Positions 51,772 through 61,348 of a DNA stretch of 64,000 bases are shown here, one piece after another. The stretch is from Fibrisoma limi BUZ 3 (GTDB lineage: Bacteria > Bacteroidota > Bacteroidia > Cytophagales > Spirosomataceae). The notes beneath the pieces are model-generated. The model ran no database searches. It was not told the DNA's origin and worked only from the letters and a program-made list of their open reading frames with translations. Each line of letters opens with the position of its first letter. Position 1 is the stretch's first letter. A program made the position numbers and the translations under genes. Where the stretch lies: positions 34,671 to 98,670 of the forward strand of contig NZ_CAIT01000003.1 of assembly GCF_000296815.2 (NCBI RefSeq), read 5' to 3'.

Positions 51772-54126
51772 ATGTTGCGATTCTTCTTTTTGTGCTTATT
51801 CCTCTCCATCCACTGTACAATTTTTGCTCAATCTGAACAGCCCACGCTACAGGGAACCGTTCTGGATGCGTCCGGCCAGCCAGTTGCCGCCGTCAATATC
51901 AGCCTTTCCGGAACCCGCTATGGAGCGCAAACCGACGCACAGGGTAAGTTTCAGGTAGCCGCCCCGGCTGGTACGTATACTTTATCCATATCAGGTGTTG
52001 GATACGAAACTGTTCGGCAGTCGGTTACGCTACGTACCGGCGAAACAGCTTCTCTGAACCTGACTGCCCGGGCCAGCGAATCCTCGCTCGATGAAGTGGT
52101 CGTAACGGCGAGCCGCCGGGCCGAAACCATCAATGAGGTGCCGTCGGCGATCACGATTGTGAACAAACGCCAGATCGCTGAGCAAACGGCCCTGAACGCC
52201 GACGTGACCAATGTCCTGCAATACACTGTTCCCGGACTGGCCCCGGCTACCTACCGGACGAGCAACACGGGCCAGACTCTGCGCGGGCGGCAGGTGCTGG
52301 TCCTGGTCGATGGCGTACCGCAGTCAACTCCGCTACGGAACGGTGGCCGGGATCTGCGACTGATCGATCCTTCGGCCCTCGAACGTATTGAGGTGATCAA
52401 GGGCGCTACGTCCATTTACGGTAACGGCGCCGATGGGGGTATCATCAACTACATCACGAAGCGGCCCGAAACGGCCAAGCCCTTCACGAGCCAGACCTGG
52501 GCAGGCCTGACCAGCGGGCTGAGCAGCCTCGACCAGACGCAGGGCTTCCGGCTCAGCCAGCAGTTTACAGGCAAGACGGGTAAGGTTGACTACGTGCTGA
52601 ACGGTACGTTTGAGCGGACGGGTCTGCTCCGGGACGCCAACGGGGAGGTTCTGTCGCCGTTCTACAGCCCCGGTCAGATGAACAATTACAACGTGCTGGC
52701 CAAAGCGGGATACACCCTTACCGACCGGCAGCGGCTGGAGGTGATGTACAATTTCTACGCGAGTCGGTCGGATCTGAACTACGTCGAAAAGGTGGGCGTG
52801 TACGGTAAAACCCCCAGCATCGGCGTCCCTGCCACCGAAACGGCGTTGGGAACCCGGCAGGGAACGCCTTATAACCACAACGTAACGCTCCGCTATAATT
52901 ACAGCCGTATTGTGGGAGGTACAGATGCTGAGGTAATCGTGTACGGGCAGAGTTTTCGTACTGTATATGGCTACGATGCCCAGTACTTCGAAAATGGCGG
53001 GCAATCCAATATCGTTTCCAGTAAAAAAGGGGTGCGGCTGAACCTTCAGTCGCCTTACCGCCTGGGTTCGGCCCTGAGCGGTGAACTGCTCTACGGCGTT
53101 GACCTGCTGAGCGACCAGACCGCGCAGAAACTGCAGGACGGTCGGTTCTGGACGCCCGACATGAATATGCGGAACCTGGCCCCCTACGCTCAGTTGAAGC
53201 TCGATATCCTGAACAACCTGGTGCTGAAGGCTGGTGCCCGGTTCGAAAACATCCGCGTTGATGTATCTGATTTCACGACACTACGTACGTATAATACGAC
53301 AACGCAGAAATTCGACGGGGGCGTGGCGGTGCAGGGTGGTACGCTGAACTACAATGCTTTTGTCGGCAACGTAGGGCTGCGTTACAATGGAGTGCGGGCT
53401 TTCCAGCCGTTTGTCAGCTTTTCGCAGTCGTTTTCCATCAATGAGTTAGGTCGGATTTTACGGACATCACAGAAGAGCATCGTATCGCAACTGCCAACGG
53501 ATCCCATTCTGGTGAATAACTACGAAGCCGGTGCCATTGGCGACATCGGTCGCTACGTTCATTATGACCTGGCGCTGTTCCGCAGTACGTCGGAGCTGGG
53601 AGCATCGTATCGACAACTGCCGTCGGGCGTGTTCGAAGTGGTACGGTCGCCCGAGAACGTCTGGGGCTACGAACTGGCCATTGATGTGCGCCCGCTCAGC
53701 TTTCTGACGGTAGGTGGTGCGTATGCGTACGTAGAGGGCAAAACAGATGGCAACAACAGCGGAGATTACGAAACCTACCTGGGTGGTGACCGGATCATGG
53801 CCCCTAAAACAACGGCCTACGTACGCATCAGCCCCGGTTCGCGCTGGAACCTGACCGTGAATGCGCTCCGGTCGAGTGCCCGCAACCGGTTCCTGCCCAA
53901 CGCTCGGGGGCTCTACACGTACGGACAGGGGCCCGTAACGCCCTATACGGTCGTGAACCTGACTGGTGGGTATGCGATCAATCAGAATCTGAATCTGACC
54001 CTGGGCATCGAAAACCTGCTGAACCGCGACTACTACCCGCCGATTTCGCAGTGGGCTGCCCGCGATGCTGATTACATAAAAGCCCCCGGTTCGCGGTTTA
54101 GCCTGACGGCTAACTACCGGTTCTGA
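51772..54126 (+). CDS. TonB-dependent siderophore-type receptor
   Basis: 784 residues with a signal peptide (FFFLCLFLSIHCTIFAQS). Carboxypeptidase-like domain (TLQGTVLDASGQPVAAVNISLSGT), TonB box region DEVVVTASRRAETI, plug domain (LRGRQVLVLVDGVPQST, EVIKGATSIYGNGADGGIINYITKR), and a 22-strand-type barrel ending LTANYRF. The plug and length are those of ferric-siderophore or catecholate receptors. Divergent PepSY gene and iron-box-like words support iron uptake. Confidence 0.93.
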   Translation: MLRFFFLCLFLSIHCTIFAQSEQPTLQGTVLDASGQPVAAVNISLSGTRYGAQTDAQGKFQVAAPAGTYTLSISGVGYETVRQSVTLRTGETASLNLTARASESSLDEVVVTASRRAETINEVPSAITIVNKRQIAEQTALNADVTNVLQYTVPGLAPATYRTSNTGQTLRGRQVLVLVDGVPQSTPLRNGGRDLRLIDPSALERIEVIKGATSIYGNGADGGIINYITKRPETAKPFTSQTWAGLTSGLSSLDQTQGFRLSQQFTGKTGKVDYVLNGTFERTGLLRDANGEVLSPFYSPGQMNNYNVLAKAGYTLTDRQRLEVMYNFYASRSDLNYVEKVGVYGKTPSIGVPATETALGTRQGTPYNHNVTLRYNYSRIVGGTDAEVIVYGQSFRTVYGYDAQYFENGGQSNIVSSKKGVRLNLQSPYRLGSALSGELLYGVDLLSDQTAQKLQDGRFWTPDMNMRNLAPYAQLKLDILNNLVLKAGARFENIRVDVSDFTTLRTYNTTTQKFDGGVAVQGGTLNYNAFVGNVGLRYNGVRAFQPFVSFSQSFSINELGRILRTSQKSIVSQLPTDPILVNNYEAGAIGDIGRYVHYDLALFRSTSELGASYRQLPSGVFEVVRSPENVWGYELAIDVRPLSFLTVGGAYAYVEGKTDGNNSGDYETYLGGDRIMAPKTTAYVRISPGSRWNLTVNALRSSARNRFLPNARGLYTYGQGPVTPYTVVNLTGGYAINQNLNLTLGIENLLNRDYYPPISQWAARDADYIKAPGSRFSLTANYRF

Positions 54127-54204
54127 CCCGGTCGGAACGTAGCGGAAAAAGGGCTTCAGCATCCGCCGAATCATAGTATACATCATAAGCCATATCGATA
54201 GTTG

Positions 54205-54239
54205 AAAAGCCTGCCTGTTCCGAACGGACAGGCTTTTTT
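54205..54239 (+). terminator. Terminator after the TonB receptor
   Basis: AAGCCTG at 54207-54213 pairs with CAGGCTT at 54229-54235, with inner TCCG/CGGA pairing, and is followed by TTTTT. Confidence 0.85.
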
Positions 54240-54333
54240 GTTTTGTCAGGTCAGAATAGCATATAAAGAACATAGATTTTGGCTTTTCTAAGCCAATTAA
54301 TTAAATTAGCCGAATAAAAATCACCGGCGACCG

Positions 54334-54963
54334 ATGCGTAACACGAAACGGTTCGTAATTCAGTCAGACTCCAATTGGGAAGCGGATTTGACCCTGCGTG
54401 TAAGGGCCGGTGACGAGCGTGCCTTCGAAGAAGTCTTTTTTTGCTACTACAAACACCTCAACGCCATTGCCCTGAAATTTCTGAAAGACCCCGAACTGGC
54501 TGAAGATGCCGTTCAGGATATTTTCTTAAAGTTGTGGGACAACCGACTGGCGCTTAACGAAACGTATTCGCTCAAAGGATTTCTGTCAATCTCCATGCGG
54601 AACCACGTACTGAACGTGATTCGCAACAACCATGCGGAGATATGGGAGTCGTTATCAAACCCGTTGGGTGTAGATTATACGACGGAAGCAACGGCCGCTG
54701 ATGATTACCAGTGGCGCGAATATGGCGAAATTGTGGAGCGCGGGCTGAAGCAGCTATCTCCCCAGAAACAACACATTTTCCGGCTGAAAGTCTTTCAGGG
54801 TTTGGACAACGCTGAGGTGGCAAACCAGCTCTCCATTTCCATCAATACGGTTAAATTCCAGTTTTCGCAGGCGACCAAATTCATGAAAAGCTACCTCGGC
54901 AAGCACGCCGATATTGAAGGTATGCTGCCTGTTCTTCTCATGCTGCTGTTAGGCGAGCTATAA
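54334..54963 (+). CDS. ECF RNA polymerase sigma factor
   Basis: 209 residues. Region 2 (ERAFEEVFFCYYKHLNAIALKFLKD, EDAVQDIFLKLWDNR) and region 4 (QHIFRLKVFQGLDNAEVANQLSIS, INTVKFQFSQATKFMKSYL) are present, with no extra domain. It lies immediately upstream of a FecR-type gene and a SusC gene with an STN domain, the standard Bacteroidota cell-surface signalling set. Released from FecR when the transporter is loaded, it should drive the operon downstream and perhaps others. Confidence 0.95.
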   Translation: MRNTKRFVIQSDSNWEADLTLRVRAGDERAFEEVFFCYYKHLNAIALKFLKDPELAEDAVQDIFLKLWDNRLALNETYSLKGFLSISMRNHVLNVIRNNHAEIWESLSNPLGVDYTTEATAADDYQWREYGEIVERGLKQLSPQKQHIFRLKVFQGLDNAEVANQLSISINTVKFQFSQATKFMKSYLGKHADIEGMLPVLLMLLLGEL

Positions 54964-55072
54964 CGGGTCTGCCTAGAAAAACAAAAAAATTTACCGGCTC
55001 TATCATACTCCGGGCACACGAATGTGTATCCATAGCAGAACGTCTTGACCTTTTCAAAGGAACCTGAATGCT

Positions 55073-56050
55073 ATGGATGAACAATTACTGGAAAAGTACC
55101 TGCGTAACGAATGCTCACCCGCCGAAGCCCAACAGGTGCTGGCGTTTCTGGCAACAGACGATGGTCAGCGGTTACTCCAGCGGGTGGTTGACCGGGAAAC
55201 CAGCTCATTAAAGCGAATGCAGCTTGACCCCGCCGAACACGCCGAAGCCATGCGGGTGTTCAAACGTGTCCAGGCAGCCAAACGTCCCGCTCTGGCACCC
55301 GTCCGGTCCACTACGTGGTGGGCAGTACGATGGGCGGCTGCGGCCGTTGTATTACTAACGCTGGGGATAGGTGGCTGGTGGCTGTATCAGCAATCGATTG
55401 AAGAGCCCTGTGTAACCCTGCGGACCCCCTACGGCCAGACCCGGCTGATTACCCTCCCCGACCAGTCGGTCGTAACGCTCAATGGCAATTCGTCCGTTAC
55501 CTACCCAATCCGCTGGACCGACGATAAACCCCGCGAGGTGTGGGTCGACGGGGAAGCGTTCTTCGACGTAGTGCACACAAAGAGCCATCAGCAGTTTGTC
55601 GTACACTTGCCGGCCAACATGAATGTGGAAGTGCTGGGCACGCGCTTCAATGTCTATACCCGTAAATCAAAAACCAAAGTAACCCTCGATACAGGCCGTA
55701 TTCGGCTGCTACTCGACGAACAGCGGAAAAAACAACTCGTGATGAAGCCTGGCGAGATGGTTGTCGCCGACACAAAAGGCAAAACGTACTACAAAAAACA
55801 GGTGAACGCCAAAGCGCTGGCCTCATGGCGCGACAAGAAACTGGTGTTTGAGGGCATGAGCCTGCTGGAAATTGCTCAGATGCTGGAAGAAACCTACGGG
55901 GTCAAGGTTGAAATCGCCGACCCTACTCTGCAAAAGCAGCAGTTTTCAGGCAGTATCCCAAATCAGAATATCGACACTATTCTCAAGGGCCTATCTACAC
56001 TTTTCGATTTTCATATTACCCGTCAATCTAACCGAATCGTAATCCAATGA
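55073..56050 (+). CDS. FecR-family anti-sigma factor
   Basis: 325 residues. Cytosolic N-terminal part (about 1-80), one membrane segment near 84-105 (WWAVRWAAAAVVLLTLGIGGWWLY), and the periplasmic FecR domain (VTLRTPYGQTRLITLPDQSVVTLNGNSSVTYP, WVDGEAFFDV, FVVHLPANMNVEVLGTRFNVYTR in short form). A C-terminal DUF4974-like part follows (LEIAQMLEETYGVKVEIAD). It holds the ECF sigma factor at 54334 and reads the STN signal of the SusC gene. Its TGA overlaps the SusC ATG (ATGA), so the two are translationally coupled. Confidence 0.95.
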   Translation: MDEQLLEKYLRNECSPAEAQQVLAFLATDDGQRLLQRVVDRETSSLKRMQLDPAEHAEAMRVFKRVQAAKRPALAPVRSTTWWAVRWAAAAVVLLTLGIGGWWLYQQSIEEPCVTLRTPYGQTRLITLPDQSVVTLNGNSSVTYPIRWTDDKPREVWVDGEAFFDVVHTKSHQQFVVHLPANMNVEVLGTRFNVYTRKSKTKVTLDTGRIRLLLDEQRKKQLVMKPGEMVVADTKGKTYYKKQVNAKALASWRDKKLVFEGMSLLEIAQMLEETYGVKVEIADPTLQKQQFSGSIPNQNIDTILKGLSTLFDFHITRQSNRIVIQ

Positions 56051-59000
56051 CCCAATCTACTTTATCTATGAAGCGATTCCTGTCTGCGCTGGGAATGCTG
56101 ATTCTGATCGGCACGTTGCCGGCTCAGGCCCAGCTCCTGGCCTCTTCTAATCGGCATGCGACTCAACAAACTAAAGAGAGCGACACCCGCCTGATTACCC
56201 TGCGTAGTGCCCTGGCTGAACTGGAGCAGCACTACAACGTTTCGTTTATTTACCCAACGACGCTGATGGATACCCGCGTTACGCTTAGGAGCCATCACAG
56301 CCAGAATGTAGAAGAAGCGCTGACCAACCTGTTGACCGACAAAGGCCTGACGTACCGGAAGGTGCAGCCTAAATTCTACGCAATCGTATCGGCGAACGAT
56401 AAGAGTGGTCGGTTTTTTCGGAAAGTCGAGCAGCTTGACACCAAAACCGAAATGGCTACGGCCGGCGAACCGGCGGCCCTCCCCGAACGGACGATCAACA
56501 AATTAGAGCGGATTGGCTGGTCAATGACGACCACAAAACCGCTGGAGGATATCCGGGGCCGTGTCGTTGACCGAAATGGGTCGGGAATTCCCGGAGTCAG
56601 TGTTGTGATCAAGGGAACAAACCGTGGTACGACCACCAACGCCAACGGCGAATACACGATTAATGCCAGTACCAATGCTACCCTGGTGTTCAGCTTCGTT
56701 GGGTATCTGTCGCAGGAGGTGGCCGTATCGAGCCGCAGCCAGATCAACATCACCCTGGCTGAGGACGTAAAAGCACTGAGCGAAGTGGTCGTTGTGGGGT
56801 ACGGTACCCAGAAGCGGGCTTCCGTAACGGGGGCCATCTCGTCGGTTTCGTCGCAGGAAGTAACGCAACTGCCGGTACCGAGTGTCGAAAGTGCCATTCA
56901 GGGTCGGGTGCCGGGTGTCAGCGTCGTGAGCAACGGTTCGCCGGGAACATCGCCGATTGTCCGTATCCGGGGTATCGGTTCGATCAACTATGCATCCAAC
57001 CCACTCTATGTCATCGATGGCTACCCAACGAGCGATCTGAATAACTTCGACACCCGCGATATCGAAAGCGTTGACGTGCTGAAAGATGCCTCGTCGGCCG
57101 CAATCTACGGGTCGCGGGCGGCAAACGGGGTAATCATCGTCACGACCAAGCGCGGTTCCCGCGACGGTAAGCTGCACGTTAACTACGACGGCTACGCGGG
57201 TGTGCAGAGCGCCTGGCGGCAACTCGACCTGCTCAGCACGGACCAGTACCTGCAATACGGTACGGCTCTGCTGCAAAACGCAGAGAACGATAAGGCTGCC
57301 GCCGAAAACCGCGCGCCAATCGACGCCCGACCGGCCCGCTTCCTGAACATGAACCAGCCCATCTACCAGGGCGCTACGCAAACCTACGCCCAGACCAACA
57401 CCAACTGGCAGGATGCCGTATTCCGCGATGCAGCCATCACGCAGCACAGCCTGCAACTATCCGGTGGTAACGACAAATCGCGGTTCTATTCGTCGCTGGG
57501 CTATTTCAAGCAGGATGGGATCATGATCGGAACAAGCTATCAGCGGGGGAACTTCCGGATCAACTCGGATCATACGCTCAGCAAGCGTTTCACATTCGGG
57601 CAGACGCTGACGATTTCGTACGACGACCGGTACAGCGAAGTGGAAGCCGGCGGCCGGACGCAGATCCAGAATCTGATCCGGATGACGCCGTATATGCCGG
57701 TTACTGACCCCTTCCTGGTGGGTGGCTACCGCGGTCCGGATGGCTCGGACGCATCGGACCCTCAGAACCCGGTTCGGGCGGCTTTACAGGACCGGACCAA
57801 TACGCAGCGGCTGAAACTCCTGGGAAGCGCTTACCTCGACGTGAAGCTGTTCGAAGGACTGACCTACCGCATTCGGGGGGGCATTGACTACGTAACCTCA
57901 CGCGATTACGCGTTCCAGCCGATCTATAACGAAAGCTTCAACGCCCGCGCACTGGCTACCCTGACCGACAACCGGTATACCTACACCTCACCCCTGATCT
58001 CGAATCAGTTGACGTTTGAGCGCACGTTTGGTAAACACAGCATCAATGCCGTGGCAGTAGCCGAGCGTCAGGCCGGTATCTATTCAAACCTGAACGCATC
58101 GGGCAACGCTACGTCAAACGACATCCGGCAGGTGAGTGGTCTGTCGTCAACGGGATTGGGCCTGACCGGCGGACGGAACCAGAACATACTGATTTCCTAT
58201 CTGGGTCGGATCAACTACGAGTACGGTGGTAAGTACCTGGTAGGCGCTTCGTTCCGGCGCGACGGGTCGAGTAAGTTTGCACCCGGTAACAAATGGGGTA
58301 ACTTTCCCTCCGTGTCGGCCGGCTGGCGCATCAGTGAAGAAGCCTTCATGAAGGATGTACCGACAATCTCCGAACTGAAGCTGCGGGCCAGCTACGGGTC
58401 GATGGGCTTCAACGGCATCGGCGATTATGACTGGCAGGTAGCCGTATCGCAGACGACGAACGCGATCTTCAACGGCGAACGCGTGCAGGGAACGTACTTC
58501 GACAAGCTCGGTAATACCAACCTGCGGTGGGAGGTAACCGACATGACCAACGTTGGTGTGGACCTGGGCCTGCTGAATAACAGCATCACCCTGACGGCCG
58601 AATACTTCAACCGCGTTACCGACGGTCTGATTCTGGGCCAGCCGATTGCCCCGTCTATCGGGTACTCGCAGTCGCCGATCGTAAACGTAGGTAGCATGCG
58701 CAACCGGGGCGTTGAACTACAGATCGGCTACAACCGCCGGCAGGGCGAATTCAAGTTCGACGTATCGGCCAACGCCAGCGTTATCCGCAATAAAGTGTTG
58801 AATCTGGGACCGAACATTTCACCGTTGTTCAACGGAAATAACGCCGATTACGGCGGGTTCGACATCACCCGGACCATTGCGGGTGAGCCCATTCAGTCGT
58901 TCTACGGCTGGAAAGTGGCCGGTATCTTCCAGACGGCTGACGAGGTCAGAGCAGCACCAACACAGGCAAACGCCCAACCCGGCGACATTCGCTTCGTAGA

Positions 59001-59574
59001 CGTCAACAATGATGGCGTGATTAATGCTGATGACCGGACGAACCTCGGTAGTTTCCTGCCCGATTTCAATTACGGGTTCAATTTCAACGCCAACTACCGC
59101 AACTTCGATCTGGCCCTCTTCCTGCAAGGGGTACAGGGTAATAAGGTGTACAATGGGGTGAAGGTTCTGACGCAGGGTATGCTGCGCCTGTTCAACGCGG
59201 GCACGGACGTACTGAACGCCTGGACGCCGACCAACACGAACACCGACGTACCCCGGGCGGTTAGTGGCGATCCTAACGGCAACACCCGTACGTCGGACCG
59301 GTTCATTGAAGATGGTTCGTACATGCGCGTGAAAAACCTCAGCCTGGGCTACAACATGCCCGCCGGGGCGCTGCAGTCGTGGACGCGTGGCACGCTCAGC
59401 CGCGCTCGTTTGTACGTAGCGGTTACCAACCTGCTGACGCTGACGAAGTACACCGGCTACGACCCTGAAATCGGTTCACGCCCCAGTACCAACACACCGT
59501 TAACCACCGGGGTCGACTACGGCCAGTTCCCGCAGGCCCGGACGTTGATGGTTGGGCTGCAACTTGGCTTCTGA
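56047..59574 (+). CDS. SusC/RagA-type transporter with STN signalling domain
   Basis: 1175 residues; the first ATG (56047) overlaps the FecR stop, a second at 56068 is possible. Signal peptide, then an STN domain at about 50-115 (LITLRSALAELEQHYNVSFIYP, VEEALTNLLTDKGLTYRKV), a linker, and a carboxypeptidase-like domain (IRGRVVDRNGSGIPGVSVVIKGT). Then come SEVVVVGYGTQKRASVTGAIS, plug, and barrel ending LMVGLQLGF. The STN domain is what signals to FecR and the ECF sigma factor when substrate is bound. Partner SusD follows after a hairpin-containing gap. Confidence 0.95.
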   Translation: MTQSTLSMKRFLSALGMLILIGTLPAQAQLLASSNRHATQQTKESDTRLITLRSALAELEQHYNVSFIYPTTLMDTRVTLRSHHSQNVEEALTNLLTDKGLTYRKVQPKFYAIVSANDKSGRFFRKVEQLDTKTEMATAGEPAALPERTINKLERIGWSMTTTKPLEDIRGRVVDRNGSGIPGVSVVIKGTNRGTTTNANGEYTINASTNATLVFSFVGYLSQEVAVSSRSQINITLAEDVKALSEVVVVGYGTQKRASVTGAISSVSSQEVTQLPVPSVESAIQGRVPGVSVVSNGSPGTSPIVRIRGIGSINYASNPLYVIDGYPTSDLNNFDTRDIESVDVLKDASSAAIYGSRAANGVIIVTTKRGSRDGKLHVNYDGYAGVQSAWRQLDLLSTDQYLQYGTALLQNAENDKAAAENRAPIDARPARFLNMNQPIYQGATQTYAQTNTNWQDAVFRDAAITQHSLQLSGGNDKSRFYSSLGYFKQDGIMIGTSYQRGNFRINSDHTLSKRFTFGQTLTISYDDRYSEVEAGGRTQIQNLIRMTPYMPVTDPFLVGGYRGPDGSDASDPQNPVRAALQDRTNTQRLKLLGSAYLDVKLFEGLTYRIRGGIDYVTSRDYAFQPIYNESFNARALATLTDNRYTYTSPLISNQLTFERTFGKHSINAVAVAERQAGIYSNLNASGNATSNDIRQVSGLSSTGLGLTGGRNQNILISYLGRINYEYGGKYLVGASFRRDGSSKFAPGNKWGNFPSVSAGWRISEEAFMKDVPTISELKLRASYGSMGFNGIGDYDWQVAVSQTTNAIFNGERVQGTYFDKLGNTNLRWEVTDMTNVGVDLGLLNNSITLTAEYFNRVTDGLILGQPIAPSIGYSQSPIVNVGSMRNRGVELQIGYNRRQGEFKFDVSANASVIRNKVLNLGPNISPLFNGNNADYGGFDITRTIAGEPIQSFYGWKVAGIFQTADEVRAAPTQANAQPGDIRFVDVNNDGVINADDRTNLGSFLPDFNYGFNFNANYRNFDLALFLQGVQGNKVYNGVKVLTQGMLRLFNAGTDVLNAWTPTNTNTDVPRAVSGDPNGNTRTSDRFIEDGSYMRVKNLSLGYNMPAGALQSWTRGTLSRARLYVAVTNLLTLTKYTGYDPEIGSRPSTNTPLTTGVDYGQFPQARTLMVGLQLGF

Positions 59575-59577
59575 TAA

Positions 59578-59618
59578 ATACATCTCCTGCCTTGTATATA
59601 ACAGGGCAGGAGATGTAT
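59578..59618 (+). promoter_or_regulatory. Stable hairpin between susC-like and susD-like genes
   Basis: 14-bp arms ATACATCTCCTGCC (59578-59591) and GGCAGGAGATGTAT (59605-59618), starting three bases after the SusC stop. No U-run follows, so it is more likely an mRNA-stability or attenuation element than a full terminator. Confidence 0.65.
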
Positions 59619-59707
59619 ATTAGATGCAATTTTTTCTCAGCAGAAGATAAAATGCTTCACAACAATAAAAAGGATTCGATGTACGTAAGTTTCAAACGAA
59701 CTATACA

Positions 59708-61243
59708 ATGAAACGTAATTATTTAACCGTCACAACCATTACCCTGGGGCTGCTCTTAGGCTGTAGCACGGATAAGCTGGAGCAGATAAATCCCAATCAG
59801 TACACAACCGAAACGTACTATAATAACGCGGCTGAACTGGTTAAGGGCGTCAATGCCGTGTATGCGATCTGGCAAAGCTACAACCTGACCGGTCGCGAAT
59901 GGTTTTTCCTGCACGACCTGCGTGGCGACGAAATGACCTCGGGTGGCGGGCAGTTGGAAGCCCCCCGTAACCAGATTCTGATCGGGGCGCAGATTCCGGG
60001 CAATCCGGTGGCATTTTCCGTGTGGAACGGGTTGTACCGGGCCATCCACCGGGCCAACGTCGTGATCGATAAGGGCGCGGAGGTAACCGATAATCCGACG
60101 CTGACGAAGCGGGCCATTGCCGAGGCTAAATTCCTGCGGGCCCTGTCGTACTTCGATCTGGTTACGCTTTGGGGGGGCGTTCCTCTCTATACGAACTACG
60201 TAACGGCCGTTGACGGCACCAAAGCCCGGGCAACACCGGCTGAGGTATACCAACTGATTACGTCTGATCTACAGGCGATTCAGGCTGATCTGCCGGCGAG
60301 CTACAGCGGGGCCGATCTGGGCCGGGCTACCCGTGGAGCGGCTGCTGCGCTGCTGGGCCGGGTTTATATGCAACAAGGCGATTATGCCAAAGCTAAGACG
60401 GAGTTTCAGAAGGTCATCAGTTCAGGGCTCTATCGCCTGACCGACGAGTACGACGCTAACTTCCAGGAGGAGAGCGAGAACAACGCTGAGTCACTGTTTG
60501 AAATCGGTTTCTCGAAGATCGGTGACTTTAACTGGGATGGCGACGGTAACGACGGGGGCGCCAACGAAACGATGACCCGCAGCCAGGAATACAGCGCGAT
60601 TGGCTGGCGGAACCTGATTCCATCGGCAAGTCTGCTGGCTGAGTATGAGCATACGGCCAAGGGTGATGAGAAAACCGATCCGCGCCTGGGCTACAACTTC
60701 TATTTCATCGGGGATAAGTTTAACAACGGTGCCCGGACGCTGGCCGAAGGCGATGTACAGGGCAACGCGCAACCGTTCAACGGAACGACTCAGAAAATAA
60801 GCTGGCGGAAATACACGGCCATGTACAAAAATGCTGAAACGTTCTATACGTCAGGTATTAACATGCGAATCATTCGCTATGCCGACGTACTGCTGGGCAT
60901 GGCTGAAGCCGAGAACGAAACGGGTAATTCGGCCGCTGCCATCACGCTGCTGAATCAGGTGCGGGCCCGGAAGAGCGTTGCTATGCCGTCATATCCAACC
61001 AAGGCTTATCCTGTCAACAGCAAAGACGAGGTGTTCCGGGCCATCATGCACGAACGGCGCGTTGAACTGGCCGGTGAGCAGATTCGTAACCGCGACATTC
61101 TGCGCTGGCGGGCACAGAACAAGCTGAAAACAGAGCCTATCTCGTATTTCGCCAGAGGTAAGCAGGAACTGTTGCCCATCCCGCAGCAGGAACTGGATAA
61201 CAACGGTAAGCTGAGCCAGGCCGATCAGAACCCAGGCTATTGA
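59708..61243 (+). CDS. SusD/RagB-type surface lipoprotein
   Basis: 511 residues. Lipoprotein signal (ITLGLLLGCSTDKLEQINPN). SusD layout: TYYNNAAELVKGVNAVYAIWQSY, AIAEAKFLRALSYFDLVTLWGGVPLY, ATRGAAAALLGRVYMQQGDYAKAKTEFQKV (TPR pairs), and the C-terminal FRAIMHERRVELAGEQIRNRDILRW ending QADQNPGY. Binds substrate for the SusC above. Followed by a strong terminator. Confidence 0.95.
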   Translation: MKRNYLTVTTITLGLLLGCSTDKLEQINPNQYTTETYYNNAAELVKGVNAVYAIWQSYNLTGREWFFLHDLRGDEMTSGGGQLEAPRNQILIGAQIPGNPVAFSVWNGLYRAIHRANVVIDKGAEVTDNPTLTKRAIAEAKFLRALSYFDLVTLWGGVPLYTNYVTAVDGTKARATPAEVYQLITSDLQAIQADLPASYSGADLGRATRGAAAALLGRVYMQQGDYAKAKTEFQKVISSGLYRLTDEYDANFQEESENNAESLFEIGFSKIGDFNWDGDGNDGGANETMTRSQEYSAIGWRNLIPSASLLAEYEHTAKGDEKTDPRLGYNFYFIGDKFNNGARTLAEGDVQGNAQPFNGTTQKISWRKYTAMYKNAETFYTSGINMRIIRYADVLLGMAEAENETGNSAAAITLLNQVRARKSVAMPSYPTKAYPVNSKDEVFRAIMHERRVELAGEQIRNRDILRWRAQNKLKTEPISYFARGKQELLPIPQQELDNNGKLSQADQNPGY

Positions 61244-61306
61244 TTTAGGTTGATGTTCAGGGTTTCAGCCTTCGTATTGAACCTGAAACCTGGAACATCA
61301 GGCAAG

Positions 61307-61335
61307 AGCCTCCTCCACCGAGGAGGCTTTTTTTT
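61307..61335 (+). terminator. Rho-independent terminator of the sigma/FecR/SusCD operon
   Basis: AGCCTCCTC-CACC-GAGGAGGCT with eight T residues after the stem. A smaller GGTTTCAG/CTGAAACC hairpin lies just upstream (61261-61290). Confidence 0.93.
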
Positions 61336-61348
61336 CGTATCTTACCCT

